Assembly: GCA_903845465.1 (NCBI GenBank)
Contig: CAIMXQ010000038.1
Coordinates: 1 to 20,273, forward strand
From: an uncultured Actinomycetes bacterium
Lineage (GTDB): Bacteria; Actinomycetota; Actinomycetes; Nanopelagicales; Nanopelagicaceae
Length of the DNA: 20,273 nt
Direction of reading: 5' to 3'
The translations under genes and the position numbers were made by a program. Under the pieces are notes generated by a model, which searched no databases, was not told where the DNA came from, and saw only the letters and a list, made by a program, of their open reading frames with translations. Numbering within the stretch: position 1 is the stretch's first letter; the number at the start of each line of letters is the position of its first letter. Shown here piece by piece: positions 15,615 through 20,273 of this stretch.

Positions 15615-16022
15615 TTAGAGAATTCGGCAGCGGGCTATGCCTGCATTGACCGCATCTGCACGCGTAGGAATCGTTACCGATCTTTCGAGGTAGGTCTCTC
15701 CTGCAGCAATTGTGTCATCTAGCTGACCGACGATATTTTGGTTGATATCACGCGCAGTTAATGTGCAGGTAATTACTTGCGATCCATTCTGTCGTTGTAC
15801 TGAATATCGAATGACAGGGTTTCGCGGATCTTGAGTTGTGAAGGAGATGAGATCTTCGCGAATTGCAGGGTTTGAGTGATGAAGGCCGGCCCAGAGAATC
15901 CATGCACCGCCCACAAGAGCGAAGAGAGTTGCATAGCGAACCCAGGCCTGATTTAACTTTGATGTGGAAGGCTTAATTCCATATCGATCGTTGTAATCGA
16001 ATTGGCTCTCTTTCGAACTCAT
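15615..16022 (-). CDS. DUF4307 membrane protein
   Basis: A 135-residue actinobacterial protein of unknown function. It has a short basic/polar cytoplasmic N-terminus containing FDYNDRYG, one membrane segment at about 29-47, and an extracytoplasmic domain of about 85 residues with the pattern ISFTTQDPRNPVIRYSVQR. Two cysteines, Cys86 and Cys132, could form a disulfide outside the cell; the near-terminal Cys is typical of the family. ATG 16022 has GAGAAG about 8 nt upstream. In mycobacteria the homologue lies between greA and the divergent mca gene (from memory, Rv1080c-Rv1081c-Rv1082); here the divergent neighbour is a 48-codon gene instead. Confidence 0.85.
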   Translation of the reverse strand: MSSKESQFDYNDRYGIKPSTSKLNQAWVRYATLFALVGGAWILWAGLHHSNPAIREDLISFTTQDPRNPVIRYSVQRQNGSQVITCTLTARDINQNIVGQLDDTIAAGETYLERSVTIPTRADAVNAGIARCRIL

Positions 16023-16036
16023 GGGAGAATCTTCTC
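16023..16036. promoter_or_regulatory. 14-bp divergent spacer carrying ribosome sites for both genes
   Basis: The sequence between the two start codons is GGGAGAATCTTCTC. Read forward, GGGAGA lies 8 nt before ATG 16037; read in reverse, GAGAAG lies 8 nt before ATG 16022. The core is an inverted repeat (GAGAA-TC-TTCTC). There is no TANNNT box, so neither mRNA can start inside the spacer and both promoters must lie within the opposite coding sequence or further upstream. Confidence 0.6.
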
Positions 16037-16183
16037 ATGGCTAAAGATGTCGAAGTAGGTATGGCTGGTTCGCTCACAATGATCGTGCTCTTTTCGGCAG
16101 TGACTCTTCTTCTGCGCAGTTTCTATAAGCGCTACACACGTCTACAAAAACGCGGCGATGAAAATCAGGAGAATGAACTCTAG
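16037..16183 (+). CDS. Small membrane protein, 48 residues
   Basis: An ORF encoding 48 residues, from ATG with a good GGGAGA ribosome site to TAG at 16181-16183. The protein reads MAKDVEVGMAGSLTMIVLFS, then AVTLLLRSFYKRYTRLQKRG and DENQENEL. It has one membrane segment at about residues 10-26, then a basic stretch and an acidic tail, giving a single-pass protein with the C-terminus probably inside. It overlaps the SURF1 start by 26 bp and so is likely translated with it. Function unknown. Mycobacteria have a small membrane protein gene (from memory, Rv1083) after mca at the matching locus; homology is a guess. The ribosome site, membrane segment and coupling support a real gene. Confidence 0.7.
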   Translation: MAKDVEVGMAGSLTMIVLFSAVTLLLRSFYKRYTRLQKRGDENQENEL

Positions 16184-16877
16184 GTTGAAGAAGTTTGGGC
16201 AAGGGCTCCTTGTACTTCTTCTTGCCTCATCATTTATCGCACTTGGCATCTGGCAACTTCATCGCGCACAAGATATGAAGAGCTCATCGACAGTAGCTGT
16301 CGATACCCATGTATATCCGCTGACAATTCTTGCATCGCCAACTGGAGCTATTCCTCCTGAATCAATTGGCAAAGTCGTCTCAACATCGGGTCACTACATC
16401 GCCAATTTCAAAGCACCACATCAGAAAGACGGACAGGGTCGCGTTGCAGATTGGGATGTAGCGCTTCTGCAGAATGAGACCGATACCGCCATCCTTGTTG
16501 TTCGCGGGCTATGGAAAGATCGCCTTGCAAACCCAGAGATCGTGATGTCTACCAACGTGGAAATTACTGGAACTTTGCTTCCACATCAGAACGATGACCG
16601 CGCAGAAAATACTGCGCAACAACTTTCTCGCCTCGATAGCAGTCTTCTTACAGGCATGACCCAGATGCAACTCTTTGATGGCTTCATTCTTGAGAAGTCA
16701 GAGTCCACTCAATCTGGCGCCGTAACTCGCACCAGAATCGAAACTCCCGTCCTTACCTCTGGAGTCCCAGGCTTTTACTGGCAGCACATTTCCTACGTTG
16801 TGATCTGGTGGCTGATGGCGCTGGTCATTCTCTGGCTCCCGTTTTATAGCCGCCGAGGCAATAGAATTGACTCATGA
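16158..16877 (+). CDS. SURF1-family cytochrome oxidase biogenesis protein
   Basis: SURF1 proteins help assemble heme-copper cytochrome c oxidase in the membrane. The 239 residues have the family layout of one N-terminal membrane segment (about 15-33) ending in ALGIWQLHRAQDM, a long extracytoplasmic domain with VSTSGHYIANFKA, LQNETDTAILVVRGLW and VEITGTLLP, and a C-terminal segment (about 211-229) after GFYWQHISYVVIWW. ATG 16158 lies inside the 48-codon gene; ATG 16173 is an alternative five codons later, with AGGAGA too close to serve it well. The stop overlaps the DUF3817 ATG. The oxidase genes themselves are not in the window. Confidence 0.82.
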   Translation: MKIRRMNSRLKKFGQGLLVLLLASSFIALGIWQLHRAQDMKSSSTVAVDTHVYPLTILASPTGAIPPESIGKVVSTSGHYIANFKAPHQKDGQGRVADWDVALLQNETDTAILVVRGLWKDRLANPEIVMSTNVEITGTLLPHQNDDRAENTAQQLSRLDSSLLTGMTQMQLFDGFILEKSESTQSGAVTRTRIETPVLTSGVPGFYWQHISYVVIWWLMALVILWLPFYSRRGNRIDS

Positions 16878-17188
16878 CTGAAGCCCAGACTTTCGGAGCC
16901 CTTACTCGCTTTCGCCTCATGGCAATTCTCTGCGGCGTCAATCTCTTACTTTTGATCTTCGGATATATGCCGGCAAAACATATCTTCAATGTCGTACAGA
17001 CCCACCAGTGGATGGTCTTCATCCCAATTGCACATGGTTATCTCTACATCATCTACATTCTCACCGCTCTTCAAATTGGCGTTCAGAAGAAGATGTCACT
17101 TCCCGTAATCCTCGCCCTTATCGCCGCAGGAACTCTGCCTTTCGCCTCATTTATCGCTGAGCGCAGAATTGTGAAGAAGTACAGCTAA
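16874..17188 (+). CDS. DUF3817 integral membrane protein
   Basis: A 104-residue membrane protein with three hydrophobic segments (about 14-32, 46-66 and 74-92). The N-terminus LTRFRLMAILCGVNLLLLIF and the middle HGYLYIIYILTALQIG identify the DUF3817 family, common in Actinobacteria and sometimes found fused or next to other membrane proteins. Molecular role unknown. The ATG overlaps the SURF1 stop (ATGA), so it belongs to the same operon and may take part in, or simply share expression with, respiratory-complex assembly. The RRIVKKY tail is cytoplasmic by the positive-inside rule. Confidence 0.85.
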   Translation: MTEAQTFGALTRFRLMAILCGVNLLLLIFGYMPAKHIFNVVQTHQWMVFIPIAHGYLYIIYILTALQIGVQKKMSLPVILALIAAGTLPFASFIAERRIVKKYS

Positions 17189-17262
17189 ACCCGCTACGTT
17201 AACTTTGGATGACGTCTCACTGATTGATGGCGTGTCGCACCAATAGTCCGTTTAGTTAGTTC

Positions 17263-17268
17263 TATCTT
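17263..17268 (+). promoter_or_regulatory. Possible -10 box (TATCTT) for phoH
   Basis: The 157-bp gap before phoH must hold its promoter. TATCTT is the best TANNNT match with room for a leader of about 70 nt, but TACGTT (17195-17200) is also possible. No TANNNT lies 6-8 nt before the TTG, so phoH does not look leaderless. A short hairpin CCGTA-GAGA-TACGG with a GNRA-type loop (17303-17316) would fall in the leader. I find no credible small ORF in the gap. Confidence 0.25.
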
Positions 17269-17345
17269 TTACGAGTCAGAAGCAATACCCATCTCTTCCC
17301 CTCCGTAGAGATACGGCTAGTCACAACTAAAGAAATGGTTAAGCC

Positions 17346-18680
17346 TTGGCTACTTCGAAATCGGCTGCGACAAGTAAGAGCAATTCTGCCCGTAAAACAT
17401 ATGTATTAGATACATCGGTACTTCTGGCAGATCCCGGCGCAATGAAACGATTTGAAGAACATGAGGTAATCATTCCGATCGCAGTGATTGGTGAGCTCGA
17501 GACAAAGCGCGACCATCCTGAGCTCGGCTACTTCGCCCGAGCAGCTCTTCGCGCCCTCGATGATCTTCGCGTCGAACATGGCCGCCTAGATTCACCGCTG
17601 ACTGTTACCCCCGAAGGTGGAACTCTCTCCGTAGAGCTCAACCACACAGATTTAAGTACCTTGCCACATGGATTTCTTCGCGATGGAACCAATGATTCGC
17701 GCATCCTTGCAATCTCAAAGAATTTAATGTCTGATGGAAAGCACGTCGTATTGGTCACCAAAGATCTGCCACTGCGCGTTAAGGCCTCCTCAGTTGGCGT
17801 TGAAGCGCAGGAATACCTGGCAGAACTTGTATCCAATAGCGGATGGACCGGCATCGAAGAGGTCTCCGTCGGCCACAACGTAATCGATGATCTCTATGCA
17901 TCAGATCGCGCAGATCATGAAAGCGCCCATCAATTCCCTGTCCATACCGGAATCGTTCTTCACTCTGAAAAGGGAAGTGCGCTTGCTCGAGTAACTGCTG
18001 ATAAGCGACTTCAACTTGTTCGCGGAGACCGTCAAGCATTTGGACTCCACGGACGTTCTGCAGAACAGCGCGTCGCCCTCGATCTCTTACTCGATGACAG
18101 CATTGGAATCGTCTCCCTCGGCGGTCGCGCCGGAACTGGAAAGTCTGCGCTCGCTCTCTGCGCAGGACTCGAAGCTGTGATGGAGAAGCGACTTCATAAG
18201 AAGGTTGTGATCTTCCGCCCGCTCTATCCCGTCGGCGGACAAGAGCTCGGCTACTTGCCGGGAAGTGAAGGCGAGAAGATGTCGCCGTGGGCGCAGGCGG
18301 TCTTCGACACTTTGGGCGCGTTGGTCAGCCAAGCAGTCATCGATGAAGTCATCGACCGTGGCCTTATCGAAGTCCTGCCGTTGACCCATATCCGCGGGCG
18401 CTCTCTGCACGATTCCTTCGTCATCGTCGATGAGGCCCAATCCCTGGAGCGAGGAGTTCTGTTAACTGTGCTCTCACGAATCGGCCAAGGTTCGCGAGTA
18501 GTGATGACCCACGACGTTGCCCAACGCGATAACCTGCGAGTCGGTCGCCATGATGGAGTCGTTGCTGTCGTCGAAACTCTCAAAGGCCACCCGCTCTTCG
18601 CACATGTGACCCTGACTCGATCAGAGCGCTCGCCGATTGCCGCGCTGGTCACCGAGATGCTCGAAGGGCCGCAGGCGTAG
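17346..18680 (+). CDS. PhoH2-type protein: PIN ribonuclease domain fused to PhoH ATPase
   Basis: A 444-residue cytoplasmic protein. PhoH2 proteins couple an RNA helicase/ATPase to a PIN endoribonuclease. The PIN domain (about 17-150) begins YVLDTSVLLADP with acidic Asp22 and Glu50 and later GTNDSRILAI. After a linker, the PhoH domain (about 235-440) carries Walker A GGRAGTGKSA (Lys266), RPLYPVGGQELGYLPGS, Walker B FVIVDEAQSL (Asp362, Glu363) and MTHDVAQRDN. The only in-frame start after a TAA at 17340 is TTG 17346, with a weak purine stretch AAAGAA upstream. In mycobacteria PhoH2 is described with an upstream antitoxin-like partner; none is seen here. The 3' half is clearly richer in GC (about 57-65% in the three lines 18241-18420 that I counted). 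Confidence 0.93.
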   Translation: MATSKSAATSKSNSARKTYVLDTSVLLADPGAMKRFEEHEVIIPIAVIGELETKRDHPELGYFARAALRALDDLRVEHGRLDSPLTVTPEGGTLSVELNHTDLSTLPHGFLRDGTNDSRILAISKNLMSDGKHVVLVTKDLPLRVKASSVGVEAQEYLAELVSNSGWTGIEEVSVGHNVIDDLYASDRADHESAHQFPVHTGIVLHSEKGSALARVTADKRLQLVRGDRQAFGLHGRSAEQRVALDLLLDDSIGIVSLGGRAGTGKSALALCAGLEAVMEKRLHKKVVIFRPLYPVGGQELGYLPGSEGEKMSPWAQAVFDTLGALVSQAVIDEVIDRGLIEVLPLTHIRGRSLHDSFVIVDEAQSLERGVLLTVLSRIGQGSRVVMTHDVAQRDNLRVGRHDGVVAVVETLKGHPLFAHVTLTRSERSPIAALVTEMLEGPQA

Positions 18681-18730
18681 CGCTCCGTTCACCCTCCATT
18701 TACCCCCTCTTTAAATCTCACAGTAACAAA

Positions 18731-18759
18731 TCAGACATTTAGGACTTTGCCCTAACTGA
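18731..18759. promoter_or_regulatory. Dyad TTAGG-7-CCTAA with flanking TCAG/CTGA
   Basis: TTAGG (18739-18743) and CCTAA (18751-18755) are inverted around a 7-nt spacer. Outside them TCAG (18731-18734) and CTGA (18756-18759) are also complementary, with a 4-nt offset on the left. This could be an operator or an RNA stem. Function is unproven. Confidence 0.3.
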
Positions 18760-18803
18760 CCTGCACTTTTGCCTATCCACAGCCGGCACCAATCCTGTGA
18801 ATC

Positions 18804-18836
18804 TGCGACTCACGCGCGCCAAAATTTGCGACTCAC
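18804..18836 (+). repeat. Direct repeat TGCGACTCAC, two copies 23 bp apart
   Basis: Exact 10-mers at 18804-18813 and 18827-18836, starting 23 bp apart, which is close to two helical turns. TTGCGAC recurs at 18897-18903. The spacing suits a protein binding the same face of DNA twice. Confidence 0.6.
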
Positions 18837-18876
18837 CCCATCACTTGCCAGCCTTTACCCATTCCCCCAAGCGCTG

Positions 18877-18893
18877 GGCCTCAATCTGAGGCC
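18877..18893 (+). other. Hairpin GGCCTCA-ATC-TGAGGCC in the transglycosylase leader
   Basis: A perfect 7-bp GC-rich stem with a 3-nt loop, extendable by one G-U pair. It ends 22 nt before the AAGGAAGGAG ribosome site. The following bases (TTGTTGCGAC) lack the T run of a terminator, so a regulatory stem is as likely as an attenuator. Confidence 0.5.
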
Positions 18894-18915
18894 TTGTTGC
18901 GACATGGATCGAGAG

Positions 18916-18925
18916 AAGGAAGGAG
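18916..18925 (+). promoter_or_regulatory. Strong ribosome binding site deciding the transglycosylase start
   Basis: AAGGAAGGAG lies 5 nt before ATG 18931, the strongest Shine-Dalgarno in the window. It falls after the alternative in-frame ATG 18904, so it selects 18931 as the start. Confidence 0.85.
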
Positions 18926-18930
18926 TAGAT

Positions 18931-19533
18931 ATGAAGCTAGACCCGCGCGGCTTTATCAGATCTATCTCCGGCCTGCGCATTTCTCGAGCCACCAAGCCCG
19001 CTCTCTGGGCAACAGTCGGCGGACTTCTGATCCTTGCCGCAGCTCAACCAACTGCCTACGGTCTCGACTTTCCGATGACGATCCGAGTCTCACTTCCCAT
19101 GATTCAGGGTCAAGATTCAAAGAGTTTGACGGTTAGCTCGATTCCGGGCCAAGCATCCCTTGCCACCCAGATAGCCGAGATGGCAGTTGTCGCAGGCATT
19201 AGCCAGCAGGTCGAGATGGCTCGCACTATCGATGGCGCCAAGTTGGTTGCCAAAGAAATTATGAACTCAGAATATTCATGGGGCGATCGCCAAGTTTCGT
19301 GTATCAATACGCTCTGGGATCGAGAGAGCCATTGGAATTACAAGGCCCACAACTACAACTCTGGCGCGCATGGAATTGCTCAAGCACTTCCAGCCATCAA
19401 GATGGAGATCATCTCAGATGATTGGCGCACAAACCCAGTAACTCAGATTCAATGGGGACTTCGCTATATCAGCATCAGATATAACACTCCATGTGCGGCG
19501 TTGGCAAAGTTCAACCGCAGCCGTTATTACTAA
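18931..19533 (+). CDS. Secreted lytic transglycosylase (SLT-like fold)
   Basis: A 200-residue exported peptidoglycan-cleaving enzyme. The N-terminus has basic residues then a hydrophobic segment (about 24-40) ending AYG, a signal peptide or membrane anchor. A linker of about 70 residues leads to the catalytic region: CINTLWDRESHWNYKAHNYN with presumed catalytic Glu132, SGAHGIAQALPAIKM (144-158), DWRTNPVTQIQWGLRYI (164-180) and RYNTPCAAL. Cys124 and Cys188 could form a disulfide. These phrases match the actinobacterial SLT proteins related in fold to Rpf and Slt70. The domain is minimal and stops right after NRSRYY. The start is fixed by the strong ribosome site; the open frame upstream lacks one. 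The gene converges on fumarase with an 8-bp gap. Confidence 0.9.
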   Translation: MKLDPRGFIRSISGLRISRATKPALWATVGGLLILAAAQPTAYGLDFPMTIRVSLPMIQGQDSKSLTVSSIPGQASLATQIAEMAVVAGISQQVEMARTIDGAKLVAKEIMNSEYSWGDRQVSCINTLWDRESHWNYKAHNYNSGAHGIAQALPAIKMEIISDDWRTNPVTQIQWGLRYISIRYNTPCAALAKFNRSRYY

Positions 19534-19541
19534 ACCTACAA

Positions 19542-20273
19542 TTAATTTTCTGGCTTCACGCCAATTGTTAAAGGTTTCATAGTCTCTGCAAAGAAATCAT
19601 TGCCCTTATCGTCGACAACGATAAATGCTGGGAAGTCCACAACATCGATCTTCCAGACAGCTTCCATGCCAAGTTCTTCAAAGTCCAGAACTTCAACTTT
19701 TGTAATGCAATCTTGAGCAAGGCGAGCCGCAGGACCGCCGATGGATCCAAGATAGAAACCACCGTGGTTCTTACATGCATCGGTTACCTGCTTTGATCGA
19801 TTGCCCTTGGCAAGCATCACTAAGGAACCACCCTGTGATTGGAAGTAATCAACGTAGGAATCCATACGACCTGCAGTCGTTGGTCCAAATGAACCTGATG
19901 CCATACCGACAGGAGTCTTTGCAGGACCTGCGTAATAAACCGCGTATTTCTTTAAGTATTCAGGCATTGGCTTGCCCGCATCTAACATCTCTTTAATCTT
20001 TGCATGGGCGATATCGCGAGCAACCACAATGGTTCCGGTCAGTGAAACCCGGGTCTTTACAGGGTGCTTCGAGAGTTCGGCGCGGATTGCATCCATTGGT
20101 TGATTGAGATCAATCTTCACGACGTTATCGTCGAGGTGCTCATCAGTTGTTTCAGGCAAGAAGTGGGCAGGATCAGTCTCAAGCTCTTCGAGGAAGATTC
20201 CATCCTTAGTGATCTTCGCCTTTGCCTGACGATCTGCAGAGCACGAAACCGCAATAGCGATGGGCAGAGATGC
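19542..20273 (-). CDS. Class I fumarate hydratase (4Fe-4S), C-terminal part
   Basis: Fumarase of the iron-sulfur class I type (FumA/FumB-like) hydrates fumarate to malate in the TCA cycle. The visible 243 residues are the C-terminal part of a protein of about 550; the frame is open to the window edge on the minus strand, so the start lies beyond base 20273. The first visible segment includes AVSCSADRQAKAKI, whose Cys corresponds by distance from the C-terminus to the third cluster ligand (Cys318 in E. coli). Later come the swivelling beta domain motifs GTIVVARDIAHAKI, AGPAKTPVGMASGSFGPTTAGRMD, NHGGFYLGSIGGPAARLAQD and LGMEAVWKIDVVDFPAF. A TTG at 20159 is internal, not the start. Mycobacteria have a class II fumarase at the comparable place, so the class differs here. 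Confidence 0.95.
   Translation of the reverse strand, partial: ASLPIAIAVSCSADRQAKAKITKDGIFLEELETDPAHFLPETTDEHLDDNVVKIDLNQPMDAIRAELSKHPVKTRVSLTGTIVVARDIAHAKIKEMLDAGKPMPEYLKKYAVYYAGPAKTPVGMASGSFGPTTAGRMDSYVDYFQSQGGSLVMLAKGNRSKQVTDACKNHGGFYLGSIGGPAARLAQDCITKVEVLDFEELGMEAVWKIDVVDFPAFIVVDDKGNDFFAETMKPLTIGVKPEN

Larger units (their letters stand above)
18681..18930 (+). other. 250-bp intergenic region and likely leader of the transglycosylase gene
   Basis: This is the longest gap in the window. The plus strand is pyrimidine-rich and poor in G at 18684-18720 and 18836-18870. It holds a dyad (18731-18759), a 10-bp direct repeat (18804-18836), a perfect 7-bp hairpin (18877-18893) and a strong ribosome site at its end. 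I see no terminator with a T run after phoH and no ORF with a ribosome site. An in-frame extension of the downstream gene back to a TTG at 18769 is open but unlikely to be translated. Confidence 0.6.

Noticed and set aside
17303..17316. CCGTA-GAGA-TACGG hairpin as a terminator of the SURF1-DUF3817 operon
   Set aside because: Only 5 bp, no T run, and over 110 bp beyond the last stop codon; better seen as a minor leader structure of phoH.
18773..18781. DnaA-box-like CTATCCACA, possible origin
   Set aside because: A single 8/9 match with no cluster of boxes, no AT-rich unwinding element and no dnaA/dnaN nearby.
18681..18930. c-di-AMP (ydaO) riboswitch upstream of the wall hydrolase
   Set aside because: Expected from gene context, but the conserved G-rich blocks (such as GGGGGAACC and GGGTGAATC) are absent; the leader is poor in G on the sense strand.
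18769..18930. N-terminal extension of the transglycosylase from a TTG
   Set aside because: No ribosome site, low-complexity translation, and a very strong Shine-Dalgarno placed just before ATG 18931.

Overview
The window carries chromosomal genes of a small-genome, moderately low-GC actinobacterium. Freshwater Nanopelagicales (acI) would fit, but that is inferred from style and not proven. Supporting signs are the actinobacterial gene set (DUF501, DUF4307, DUF3817, PIN-PhoH, family-5 uracil-DNA glycosylase, DrrA/DrrB-type ABC pair), very short intergenic gaps, ATGA/GTGA overlaps, and several genes with a TANNNT -10 box 6-8 nt before the start codon, the usual layout of leaderless transcripts. 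From memory, mfd-mazG-eno-ftsB-DUF501-ppx matches the order around Rv1020-Rv1026 of Mycobacterium tuberculosis. The greA/DUF4307 divergent block, phoH and fumarase also occur together there (about Rv1080c-Rv1098c).

Layout. Positions 2-8259 (+): the end of mfd, a SurA-N-like lipoprotein, mazG, then a second unit of eno, ftsB/divIC, DUF501, ppx/gppA and a 4Fe-4S uracil-DNA glycosylase. These cover DNA repair, nucleotide clean-up, glycolysis, division and phosphate/alarmone metabolism. Positions 8286-10528 (+): an APC amino-acid/polyamine permease, a tRNA gene with anticodon UAA but a short (class I) variable loop, and a short UbiA-type prenyltransferase. Positions 10517-15109: an export block of two MFS pumps on the minus strand and a DrrAB-like ABC exporter on the plus strand, firing from an 18-bp shared promoter region.

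Positions 15106-16022 (-): greA and DUF4307. Positions 16037-17188 (+): a 48-residue membrane protein, SURF1 (cytochrome oxidase assembly) and DUF3817. Positions 17346-18680 (+): PIN-PhoH. A 250-bp gap (18681-18930) with repeats and a hairpin leads into a secreted lytic transglycosylase (18931-19533, +). It converges on the C-terminal half of a class I fumarase (19542-20273, -) that runs off the window.

No insertion sequence, prophage, CRISPR array or rRNA was seen. The points most worth a second look are the odd UAA tRNA, the overlapping divergent leaderless promoters, the compressed DUF4307/small-protein junction where I would expect mca, and the structured leader of the transglycosylase gene.
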